The notes below the pieces were generated by a model that saw only the letters and a program-made list of their open reading frames with translations, had not been told where the DNA came from and made no database searches. From assembly GCA_032358165.1 (NCBI GenBank), contig JAALGY010000031.1, positions 2,914,001-2,978,000 on the forward strand: a stretch of DNA of 64,000 nt. Reading direction: 5' to 3'. Of this stretch, positions 24,155 to 35,071 are shown piece by piece. This DNA comes from Diplosphaera chodatii (Eukaryota; Chlorophyta; Trebouxiophyceae; Prasiolales; Stichococcaceae). The position numbers were made by a program, and so were the translations under genes. The number at the start of each line of letters is the position of its first letter. Position 1 is the stretch's first letter.

Positions 24155-26069
24155 TCATAGCTGCAGCCGATAGAGCTTGATGTGTGGCAGTCTGAATCCT
24201 TCTGGAAGGTCATCTAGGGACAGTTCCTCCATGGTCCCGAATGTCCTCCGACATGCTGCATCGACCGCGGGCCACACATCCCCATGCGGACGGATCTGCA
24301 GACTCCACCCAAAGTACAGCGTCGGCTTTGCCCCACACAGCGAGGACTGCATCACGACCACACTCCCAGCGTCATGGACGGCATGCGTGAGATCAATCAA
24401 TCCGTATCTGATGCACCTCATGAGCCATCAGCAGCTGGGTGTGGGGGCCCGCCAGCTCCGCCGCGGCGGCCACAAACTGCTCCGGGTCTGGCGTCTCTCC
24501 TCCTGCAGCACAAAAGCACACCATCCTTCTGCAACCACCCTCTGGAGGTGCTGCAGCTGTCATGTGTGCCAGGGCGTGGCATGTCATCAGGGGCAGCACA
24601 GGAGAGCGCGGTCCCGCAGGTGCGACACTGCCTGGACCTGGGTCGACATAGCAGCAGTCGGCTGCCAGGATGTAGTCAAACTCCTGCTGCCTCAGCCGCG
24701 CAGTCACGTCTGCCCTGTCGGCTGCGGCCCAGTCCAGGGCCGCCACCTCGGCCCGCCCCGGTGGAGCGGGGCTGTCGCTGCTGAGCTGGGCCCTGCGACA
24801 GCAGGGGCCTACAGCTGGTTGTAGTGGATATGATGTGCACCACCATGCAGCATGGTGACACGATGGTCACAACATAGGCATGGCACAACTCAAGAGGCCA
24901 CAGCATGCTCTGTGCTGGAATGTCAACATACTGCGCTTGCTGAAGCATGCGTCACGTTGTGGCAATAACAGCATTGGCATCATCAACTGTGCCCTGAATT
25001 GCTTTGAATACACAAAGCCGATCAGCTAATCGTGCAACCGATGGACCCTGCAACCTGACAAATGTGCCAGTTTGACTCTGTAAATCAGGGCCGCTGGCTG
25101 TGCGGGCGGGCCAGCCGCACGGCTGGGCCGATCCGTGTGCGGACCTGGGGTCGGGGGTGCCGGCGAGCCAGTTGCGGGCGGCGTTGCCGCGCAGCAGGCT
25201 CAGCAGCGGCCGCCGGTCGGTGAGCAGCACCCGCGCCCCCAGCCGCGCCGCCGTCAGCCCCGCCACCCCCACGCCCGCCCCCAGCTCCACGCACCGCTTA
25301 CCTGCAGCATAATAATAAGATTATTATTGTTGTTGTACTACACTATAATACTACGCTTTTATTTGGTGCATCTGCCGGCTCGACGTGCTGATGCCGCATG
25401 CTGCTGATGCTCTGCAACAGCGTCGCACCACGCCCCTCCCCAGGCTTGCCAAGGCAGTGTGCGGTTCAGGCCTGGCAGCCTCGGCGCCTGCAGCGCTGCC
25501 CCGCCCGTGATGGCTGGCGAAAACGACACGTGCTGCATCCCAGGCTCCAGCTGCTGCTCGGTGCGTGTTGTTGCTGTCAAGCTGACACAACTCGAGCGAT
25601 GTACTGTGCATTAGATCGACGACCACCAACCTGCCAGCGCCTCGGCAGGCAGGCTGGCGATGTGCGCCGCCAGCACCAGGGCGCTGTCCCATGCGGCGGC
25701 GCCCAGCCCAAGCGCAGTGCCCACGCCAGTGCCTGGCTGCAGGGAAACGACACGCATCGCCACGTAAACAGCTCAGCTCATCAGTGCCAAGCACTGCCAG
25801 CATTGCCGAAGCGGACACAACAGCAGTCGCCCCATCTCATGCTGCGAGTTTGAGTGACCCATCTGCAACGTCACTTTCAACTGCACGTGAGGAGCTTCAG
25901 GCACACAGAGCACCCACATCCTGTGCACGCGGTGCCCTGCCGTACCCGCTGCTGGATGGTGACCTCTCCGCGGCCACCCTGTAGCCGCAGGGTCAGCCGC
26001 TCAGCGGCCTGCACCTGCTCCCTGTCGGGACCGTTCAGCCGCACTCTGACAGCCTCGCCGTCCTCCCAT
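24155..26069 (-). CDS. METTL21/FAM86-type protein methyltransferase (5' end unresolved)
   Basis: Six in-phase exons (25946-26069, 25631-25736, 25145-25301, 24638-24792, 24417-24502, 24155-24346) encode a class I SAM-dependent methyltransferase of the Methyltransf_16 family. Landmarks in order are QPGTGVGTALGLGAAAWDSA (pre-motif I helix), CVELGAGVGVAGLTAARLGA (motif I, SAM binding), VLLTDRRP (motif II acidic residue), VAALDWAAAD (motif III region), and DYILAADCCYVD (motif IV with the D-x-x-Y active-site signature). The C-terminal half of the Rossmann fold ends at LPHIKLYRLQL. Relatives methylate lysines of chaperones or translation factors; the substrate here cannot be read from sequence. The start codon is not found: exon 25946-26069 enters at phase 2, and an open segment at about 26210-26352 (ILITVASSSLHVLLPSGH) may be the preceding exon. 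Confidence 0.82.
25311..25328. repeat. Short AT inverted repeat in a methyltransferase intron
   Basis: AATAATAA and TTATTATT arms flank a 2-base spacer, just inside the intron upstream of the motif I exon. It stands out against the GC-rich background. No function is inferred. Confidence 0.6.
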
Positions 26070-26352
26070 CTGCAGTCAGCAATGGCACTCTGTGGTGTGT
26101 TCTGCGTTTGCCACGTGCAGCATGCGCATAATGTCAGCAATGCAGCATGGCATGAGGCCTGCAGCGAGAGCGTGCGGCCGACGGCAGGACATTCAAGAGA
26201 CACACCCTTCCAAATCTATTTGCATTCCTCAGGAGCTCTGCGGTCAAATGACCGCTAGGAAGCAGCACATGAAGCGATGAGCTGGCAACCGTGATGAGGA
26301 TTTCAGGCCGTGTCCCGCCAGGTTTTGCACCGTTCACAGAACGTATGAATGA

Positions 26353-27172
26353 CACGCACGATCACGGCTGTCTATCCACCTTCCCAGTTCCCCTCTCCTA
26401 GCAGCAGGCTGCTGCACCGATATCAGTCTGACAGTGCAGGATTCCTTCCTATGTAAGGCTAGGGACTACCAGCGGGCCAGGTGAGCACAAGAGAATCGCT
26501 GCCTTTCATCGGCACGCCGCACTCACGCCGACGCAGTCCCTGCTACTGGTTCTGTTGTAGCGCTGCGCTGCCGCTGAACCGGTGCCGAGCCGGTGGCGTA
26601 AGCACATCATCTGGAAACCGGACTTCATATCGCGGTCCGAACAGGGGAACGTACATGCGTCTCGCGGGCAGCAAAACCAGCGAGAGGGTGCTTCAGCAAT
26701 GATGTGGCGGCCTTTGCGCTTGTAGCGGCGCGAGGTTGAGCAGGCACGGCTCTGCACTTCCGTACTGTTTCTTGGTGCAGCACACCCTACAAACATTACC
26801 AGCATGCAGTTGCAACAGCCTATGAGACAACACCCTGCAGGAAAGAGAGGTGGGTCTAACAGTCCTCCAGCTTGCTGCAACATAGCTGCCAGGGCCCTCC
26901 TACTAAGGTTTGCGATCGGAGTGTGGCTTGGCCCTCTACTCAGATCCACATCACGTTGCCATACGGTGAACTGGTGCGTGCTTTGCGGCTGCCCGACCCA
27001 GAACGGTCAGACCGCAGTGTCAGCTGGGGCTGTTCCCGGGGCACGTCACGAAGTATGTGCGCAGGTCATTGCCGCACCGAGTTTACTCTCACCGCCATGC
27101 TCCTGTGCAGGCGGCTTCACCCAAGCCCCAGGCAGGCGCGGCTGAGTCGCTGCCGGGCGCACCTGACGCGCC
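26353..27172. promoter_or_regulatory. Divergent intergenic region, methyltransferase / SBP factor 1
   Basis: About 820 bases between head-to-head genes. It should contain both promoters, 5' UTRs and perhaps the missing first exon of the methyltransferase. Overlapping minor ORFs on both strands (26506-26949 -, 26481-26702 +) show no recognisable domain, and I do not call them. Confidence 0.35.
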
Positions 27173-30100
27173 ATGGAGGCCGGCGGGGAGCAGGACAGCG
27201 CCCAGGTCTCGGCAGCGCCGCCGGTGGACCGTCAGGCCACGCCGGCGCCCGCTGAGCAAAACTCAAACCCTGCTGCAGCGCCCGGCCACCCCGACCGCCG
27301 CAGCACGCCGGACGCCCTGGAGCACTCCGGCGAGCTGGCGCCGGTTAAGGAGGAGGAAGAGGATGACGCAGAGGATGGCGACGATGCAGATGGGGATGAT
27401 GCGGATGCCGCTGCAGAGGCGGATGGGGCAGCGGCAGACGGGGCGGACGAGCCTGCTGCAGAGGGTCCTGGTGGCGGTGACGCCCCGGCTGCCAAGCCAC
27501 TCTCCGTCAAGAACAGCTGCAGGGTGCGTGCGCAGCATGACGGTTGTATTTGACCTGCACTTTGTGCTCCGGAAATCTGCATGAAGTCACCTATGCAGTG
27601 CTGCAGCTGTTCGTTTTGTAATGATCTGCAGGTGGAGGGCTGCCAGCGCAGCCTGCTGAAGGAGAAGAACTATTTCCGGCGCTACCGCTGCTGCAAGGAG
27701 CACTCGCGCTCGCCGATGGTCGTGATTGACGGCGAGCAAAAGCGCTTCTGCCAGCAGTGCTGCTCCTTCCACCCCCTGGAGGCCTTTGACGGCGACCGCA
27801 GGTATGACTGCTGAGCGTCGCGTCTGCTTCAGTCCCCACGGCTAAAAGCGCTGCACGCTGACATCCTAAGTTGGCAGTGGGGCAAGGTTTGAGAGCTGTA
27901 GGTGCCTTTCCTGAAACGGTCCTGCTGCTGAGTGCCGCAGGAACTGCCGCGAGCGGCTGGCGATGCACAACGACAGGCGGCGCAAGCGCAGCCAGGCCAA
28001 CAGCGCTGCGACGGCGGCCAACTCGCGGCCGGTGCGGCTCACCGCCGGCGCTCCCCCCGGCTCCCACCGCATCGGCGGTGGCCCAGAGACCCAGACCCTG
28101 GGCCCAGACTCCCCGCCAGCACCGCTGCCGAGCATCAGGACCGCCAGCGGCTTCGGGCTGGCGCGGCCGCCCACCGGCCTGCTGGCCGGGTACGGCATGA
28201 ACGCCTTTGGCGGGCGGGGGTACGCCGGCGGCTACGGCGGCGGCGGCATTCCTGCGGCGCCCGGGGTTGGCGGCGGCTTCTCTGCAGCAGATTTGGACAG
28301 CGCTCGCCGCGCCACAGAGCCGCCGAACAGCCTGACCCGCGCCGCTGCAGGTTTCCTGTCCGAGGCCAGCGCGCTGCTGGGGCGGCCGAGCAGCCGGGCA
28401 GCGGCGATGTACGGCTACAGCATGCGGCCTGCGGGCAACGCCCAGTTCATGCAGCCTCAGCTGGGCAACCTGCAGCAGCCTGGCGTCAACGCCGTCGGCA
28501 TGGGCTTTGGCGGCGGCGGCCCCCTCACGGGCGCCGGCTACATCAACAGCAGCAGCTTCGCCGGCGGCGGCGGGTTCGCCGGCCCAGTGCCTGGCGTCGG
28601 CAGCCAGCCCAACCCCTTTGACGCGAACCGCACCACGATGGCGGCCGCCGCGGGCATGCTGGGCGGCGGCGGCGGCATGCTGGGCGCCAGCAACTGGGCT
28701 GGCGGCAGCGGCGGCGGCGGCGGCAGCAACGGCTTCTCTCCAGGGGTGTATGACGACGGTGGCGACGCCGGCAGCGTCCGCACCGCCTCCGGTCGCATGC
28801 TGAACCTGAAGCGCCGCGGCAGCGTGAACGAGCGCATGCGCGGCCTGGACATCCACGGGCACCAGGGCATCGACCTGGAAGACCGGCCGGACAGCATCAA
28901 GCGCGCCTCCTTCGGCCTCGACGGCGGCCCCGCCAGCGTGCAGCGACCGTCCTTCGGCCTGGACAACGGGCAAGGCGGCATGCAGCGGGCCTCATTCGGG
29001 CTGGAAGCCCCGGCCGCCAGCATGCAGCGGGCCTCATTCAGGCTCGACGGCGGCGCAGGCGGCATGCAGCAGGCCTCGTTCGGGGTCGACAACGGGCAAG
29101 GCGGCATGCAGCGGGCCTCGTTCGGGCTCGACGGCGGCGCAGGCGGCATGCAGCGGGCCTCGTTCGGCGCGGATGCCGGCGCCGCCAGCGCCTACAGGTC
29201 GTCCTTCGGCGCGGACGCCGGCTTCGGCGGCGGCCTGCAGCGCCCAGACGGCGGCCCGGGCGGCGCGCACCGCGCGTCCTTCGGCGACGCCGGCATCCAG
29301 CGGCCGTCGTTCGGCGGCGACGCGGGCTTCGGCCCGGCGCACCGGCCGTCCTTCGGGCACGCCGACGGGAGCGTCCAGCGGCCGTCCTTCGGGGCCGACG
29401 GCGGCGTGCAGCGGCCGTCCTTCGGCGCCCCGCAGCAGCGCTTTGGCGGCGGCGACCCGGCCGCCGTGCACCGGCCGTCGTTCGACGCCCAGACCGTCCA
29501 CCGCACCTCCTTCGGCGGGGACATCACGGTGAGTTGGGGGCCCGTGATCTCTCTTGGGTTGAGCAGTCATGTCCCGTTGTTAACAGCGCAGCAGCTGCAG
29601 GGCACCCGAGCGGTCACATCAGGACCTGCCCTCATTGGCAGCTAAACCCTGTGCGCCTATGCTTACTCTTGTTGCTATTTGTCAGGCCAGCCCCGTGAAA
29701 AAACACCTTCGCTGGCACCTTCTGCCCCCCCTGGCACTGGTTATGTCATGGGTGCACCTGCTCGGTACTTGCGCCTTGTACTGCCTGCTTGGTGCCCCCT
29801 GGGGTTTGTCATCGTGCGCCTGCCGGGGCCGTCGATGTTACTCGCTCAACCCTGACTCATGACTCCCTGCCATGTGCACAAAAGGCGGTGCTGACACGTG
29901 AGATGTTCAGCGCTTGCACAACGATGCGCTGCAATACTGGGCAGGGTCCCTGGCCGCAACCCATCGGTGTGCTGCTTGCCCACAGGTGCGGCAGCCGAGC
30001 GGCGGCAGCTCCTTCACCGGCACGGGCTACGGCGCCTTCGCCGACCTGTCGTGCATGCCCAACCTGGCGGCGCTGCGGCAGGTGCGCTGGACGCCAGAAC

Positions 30101-32422
30101 ACGACTATGACACGCCTGGCACTGGGTTTCTGCAGACATGCGGCAGGCTGACACAGCCGGTGCAGCTGCATCCTCACAGCTGCTGCATGCTGCCTGCACG
30201 GCCGAGCCTGCGCACAGCTTTGTGCAGCGTGTGGTGCGCGTCGGAGCGCACCACGTCAAGCATGGGTGTCACCGTTTGTTGCGCCGTTCACTGCCTGCAG
30301 GCCGCCACCGCCGCCGAGGCCGGCGGCAGCGGCAGCCCGGGCGACAGCGGCCTGCCCAACCATTCCGGCGGCGCCCACTCGGGGCAGGACCTGCGCAGCG
30401 GTTCTGACGGCCACAGCGCCGAGCTTCGCGCCGCCAGCGCGGGCGGCTCGGACGCGGTGAGCGGCATGCACGGCGGCTACGGCGGCGGCCTCGGCGGCAT
30501 TGGGTCGAACCCCGGCGCCGGCGGCGGCGGCGGCGGCAGCATGCTGGCGTCGCTGTACCCCGGCGGCAGCGTACGCTCCGCCTCGGGGCGGCTGCTGCCC
30601 GCTGGCGACGGCGGCGCTGGCGTGCAGGTCGGCGCCCGCCCTGACCCCTTGCTGGGACAGAATGCGGGGTGTAGCACACTGCAAGCGTTCTGCTCCCACC
30701 GCGTGCTGAGCCATGTCGGCACCTCGGGCCCCAAGCTGCCAGGCAGCTGAGTGGCAGCGCGCCCAGGCGCCGCCAGCTGTGACATGCTCTATAGAGCTGC
30801 ACGGGGCTGGAGCGAGGGCCGCTTGGCCGGGCCCTGCTCAGCAGCTGCGCACCGGCCGCCCGCTGTGCACCCTGCCCTCACTCTCACGATGAAGCTGCAA
30901 CCTGCCCCAGGTCAGCGGGGGCTTCGGCGGCTTCGGCAGCGCGGCGGTGCCGGGGGGCGACGCCGCCGGGCAGATGCCCCTGGGCGGGGGCGGCGGCGCC
31001 CCGGGGTGGGGCGACGGCGGCGGCGGCCAGGGCGGCCGCACCCTGGCCCGGCTGTCCGCCACGCAGCTGGACAGCCTGCGCCGCGACGCGGGGCTGCCCT
31101 CCGTCAAGTCCCTGTCCTCCGACCAGTCGGTGCGCGGTCCCTCGAGCTGCCAAGTACCTGTCAAAGCGTAGACCGATCCCCCAAACGTTGCACGGCACCA
31201 CACATTGGGCACCTTCCAAAGTAGCGTCTGTTCGGGTTGTCAGCCCCACGGCGAACTGCAGTCTCCTGCAGCCGCCCGCATTTGCTGCAAGATGTGGCAG
31301 CACCTGCTGCTGTCGCAGCAGATGCTGCTCTCTCGCTTGCTGCTGGCTGACGTAACGTTGGCACACCCTGCTGCAGGGCCGCCAGCTGGCGGCGCAGCCG
31401 AACCCGTTCCAGGGGGGCCGGGCGGCCTTCGCGGGCCTCGCCGCCCAGGCGGCGCGCCCGCAGCAGGCCGCCTGGCAGCAGCCGGCCGCTGCGGGGTGGG
31501 GCGCGGCGGAGAGGGGCGCCGTAAATGCTCCTCCCCGCTCCAACGTGCCGCTGGCGGCGGCGGTGGTGCCGACGACCGCGGCGCCGCTGCCGCCGCTGCA
31601 GGCGCCGCAGCAGCCGCAGCAGGGCCCCGGCCGAACTCTGCTGCCGGACGGCACCTGGTGCGTGGCACTTTGCTGACCTGACACCCATGCTGGCTAACGC
31701 CGCTGATGCACAGCCTGCGCGTGGCATGGCGACCCGAAGGCAGGCCCAGACGGTCTTCTGCAGCAGCTGAGGCGGGTGAACATGTGCCAGTCGCCACAGG
31801 ACTGCAGCTCCACTGGTGGCGGCCGCATGACCGCACTTCCCATGGGCGTCAAGCGCTGCCTGTACCATAGTAATTATAATAATAATTCAGATTTACATGA
31901 GAAACTGGAGATAACCCTTTTACAAATGCGCGCAGGACCAAGGAGCCGGGCAGCCCCGTGCTGGCGGGGGACCCGCGGCTCATCGACGAGCTGATGCAGG
32001 AGATGATGGGGGGCGCGGCCTGGCCGTCCGGCCAGGGTGCGCACCTGTTAAACCCTGTCCAACGCACTCCGGGTCACCGCGTCCTGGGCCCTGCTAGGTC
32101 TGCGAGAGTCGCGCGCAGTGACCGGGGTTTGCATTCCTGCCGTGGGTGCGCCTGCCGAGGCGAAGGCGGGCTGGACCGGCGCAGATCCCGCACTGGCCTG
32201 TGTCCTGCTTGCCCTGGCTCATCACGCAATGTCGGTGCCTGAAACCGTGTGCTGTGCTGGCTGCTCATCTGCGATGCAATACATGCTGCCATATGCGACG
32301 CGCAGGCCGGCATGTCAGCCCCAATGACTGACAGGTCGTCTGCTGTGCTTGCAGAGCCGCCGGGGAGTGCAGCGGGGGCGGCCCCGCCGATGGCATCAAA
32401 CCCCCCGCCCGTGCCCCGCTGA
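27173..32422 (+). CDS. SBP-box transcription factor 1, with Gly-rich RxSF-repeat C-terminus
   Basis: Nine exons (27173-27523, 27632-27801, 27941-29528, 29986-30081, 30301-30627, 30911-31129, 31377-31657, 31936-32036, 32355-32422) sum to 1,066 residues. Residues 1-110 are acidic, with a run of Glu/Asp near 60-75. The SBP DNA-binding domain (~115-192) is split over three exons. Its first zinc site is SCRVEGCQRS and YRCCKEHS, its second RFCQQCCSFHPL and RNCRERLAMH, and the overlapping NLS is DRRRKRSQ. All eight ligands are present with normal spacing. SBP proteins occur only in green plants and algae and bind GTAC cores; the green-algal member CRR1 controls copper responses. There is no ankyrin repeat here. 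The rest is Gly/Ala-rich, including a stretch of about 15 R-x-(S/T)-F repeats. A second SBP gene lies 14 kb downstream on the other strand. Confidence 0.93.
28888..29520 (+). repeat. R-x-S-F-G coding repeats in SBP factor 1
   Basis: About fifteen imperfect repeats of the type Q-R-(A/P)-S-F-G-x-D-(G/A)-G, spaced 11-17 residues apart, within the large third exon. DNA identity is highest between 28970 and 29165, which points to recent unit duplication there. Confidence 0.88.
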
Positions 32423-34682
32423 TGTGGCAGCTGACATGGCGGCGGCTGCCAGGCTGCACCCGTGCTGCTACGCATGCCGGAAGACTGGGTGCAGCATTCA
32501 GCGCAAGGAAATAGCCGGCTCCTCTGCCGTGATTCCATCTGATGCCTCACAGACTGCTTTGTGCTTTGACGACCCGTGCTTGGGACCTCGGTTTGCCTGA
32601 GCATTGTGCAGAGGCGAAGCAGTGACGAGGAAACGGTTCACTGGACCAGGAACAATGTAAAGTGGCGTGTCCCCAGCGCTACCGGCATGCTGTGATGTCG
32701 TGAGGTCGCGAGGATTCTGAGCTTGAAGGCATGTCCCTGATCTGACGTTTGTAGATGTTGTATCGTATTGCTCCTGTTGCATCGTGATTATTATTCCCTG
32801 TGCATTTGTGGCTGCGGTCTGCCTGGTAATCTGGAGTGGGTTTGGAACACTACAGCACTGAACTGCAACTGTTACAGTGTGGTGCTTCAGCAATACATGT
32901 CGGCAGTCCTGCTGCCTTGTGCGCACCCAATGCAGTGGGCAGAGCCAGCAGTTGCTCTCCGCTGCGTTTGCTTACTTGTTGTAGTCGCATACAATCTGCA
33001 CCCCCATTTGTCACGAGTTTGCTTGCAGCGCCCCCTCGCCAGGCTGGCCTGAAGCGCAGCTGCTGCTCGACTAGTCACTGGTGAAATTTGGGCGGCATGG
33101 GAAATCCACAACCAGACGGAGCGTCCCATCTGAGGCTGCCCCTGAGTCTGCCCAACCAGGGGAGATAAAGCCTATGTTCCCCTTTGCTCAGGTCGGCCGG
33201 GGCATGCACCAACAAAGCCTGAGATTTTGAAGTGTGCCCAGGTCCCTTCCGCCTCGTGTCTTCGCTGCAAAAACCCATACTTCCCTTGATAGAAGCGGTG
33301 CCGCGGACTTTGCCATTGGTAGCGCACCCGGGCAGGCTTCGCGATTTCCCAGGTGAGAATGGAGTCGCGGCACCACCGGCCCAGGGATGCGCCTGCGCAC
33401 CCGTTCGGCTGACCAGACATGGCAAAAGCATTACTTATGGTGGTGCAAGGGGCAAAACGCCTGCGCGCGCGCTGCAGCAGCGGATGCACTTGGGGAACAC
33501 TCGCACCTATCTTTTTGGCAGGACGCCCGCGGGGCCCGCTTCCTATCTGCTTCCAGCGCCGGCAGACACTTGCCTGAGGCTTTCTGACGCCGCGTACCGC
33601 ATGCGCAGCCCTTGAACCTGCCGCTAGGGTGTCGCCGCCGGCCCTGGCTGGCAAGGGCAACTTTGGTGGATGGGTGACGGCGTCGCCCAGTCTGCGCAAA
33701 CTTCCTACAATACCCAGCGTCTTCATCGCCGCCGCAAGGCTGCGGTCCTGTGATGCTTTGCATGCTGCACGCCGCCGCTGGACGCCCGGCGGCAGGCCCC
33801 TGGCTGCCCGGGTGCCACTCGGGCGTCAGCAGCTAGCGTTTGGTTTTCAAACGGCACCAATCTGGGAGCCTCCATCTGCATCTGGGTGGCAGCCGCCTGC
33901 AGACCACACGGTTTCGCATCGAAAACAGCGCAGCTCCCCGACTTTCCCCGCGTGAATCGGCGCTGAGGGAGTAGTCGCAGTCCGGAGCCCCAGCGTCGGT
34001 CGAAATCTGCGCAGGGCGCCACGTGTTGGCCTGACCGCCTCTTGGTTGGTTCTGATCGCCAGCACGCTGAGCTCAGCGCAGTCCATACACGGCACTCAGC
34101 GTCTCGCTGCTCCTGTAGGCCGTGCGCTAACAGCCATCGGCTGCGTTCCTCCTCGGGAAGGGGTTCAGTCATCCGCCAAGGCCGAAGGTGCGTCTGAAGG
34201 CACATTTCGCGAGCTCGGCGGCACGCTCGGCTGCGCTGGCGGCAGCCACCAGCATTGTGCCTTGTGTATGGGCGTGTTCATGCCTGTGGCAGTCCGCGGC
34301 GCACCGGCCCTGCTGACTGCTGACATGCTGGGCTGTGCGCTCACGCCCATGGTAGTAGCCGCCGATGCGGGGTAGCAACTCGGGAGTCTCCAACGAGCCT
34401 GGGCGTCTCGTCGTGCTGCCTGGCAGCACCCTTCGGCAGCAGGCTTTGTGCTGTGGTGACTCCAACCCGGGGCAGCCGCTATCTTGCCGACGAGTGACTA
34501 TCTGCCTCAAGTCGGTGGTTGTGTCATGTGCAGGACAGGGTGAGGCGGCACGGCGAGGCGGTAGCTGGCACAATCCGCAGCCGCTAATCATCGCATCCAC
34601 CAGGCACAGCCGGCGCCCAGGCCCAATGGTGAGCGAGGTGGCCCTTGTTGCATTCCCTTTCCTGATGCACGCACGACGCATC
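32423..34682. other. 2.2-kb region without a recognised gene
   Basis: The SBP factor 1 3' UTR occupies the start (a TGTAA at 32656-32660 is a candidate poly(A) signal). From about 33070 to 34860 there are several ORFs of 110-230 codons on both strands, e.g. 33172-33726 (-), 33723-34205 (-), 34169-34861 (-) and 33629-33955 (+). They overlap each other antisense, and none shows a domain I recognise. A decayed mobile element or an unrecognised gene are both possible; I see no terminal repeats or target-site duplications. Confidence 0.4.
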
Positions 34683-35071
34683 ATGTTCGTGCGTCGATGG
34701 CGGAGCGATGCCTCCACATATCGGCTGGTGAAGAGGCTATAGCTGTATGGAACACTCGATGAAGCTTGCCAGCGCCATAGGCTCGATGTTGCCTCCCCGC
34801 GGCCTCGGCCTTCGTCGATGCATGCACAGGAACAACTCTGGTGCACAGCGCGTCCCTGCATGTGCTGCCGTGATGCCGTGGCCCTTATGCCTTATATAAC
34901 TCAGCTGCAGTAGCACAGATGCGTACACGCCCGCCGAGGCGGCGACGGCGATGATCTTGCCCCCATGCATGGGTGCACTTTCCAGTGTCACTTTCCGGCG
35001 GTTGGCCTCCCACACAGGAACTCAAGTCACGCAGAGGCTTCTGTCTGAACCGAATGCCTGAATGACTGCAG

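Noticed and set aside
25311..25328. AT inverted repeat as a terminator hairpin
   Set aside because: Lies in an intron of a eukaryotic gene; bacterial-type termination does not apply.
27591..28973. Minus-strand ORF of 460 codons
   Set aside because: Antisense to the SBP domain and Gly-rich exon of SBP factor 1, whose zinc ligands fix the plus strand as coding.
33172..33726. Possible retroelement reverse transcriptase remnant
   Set aside because: No YxDD box, no protease or integrase motifs and no terminal repeats visible; left as an unexplained region.
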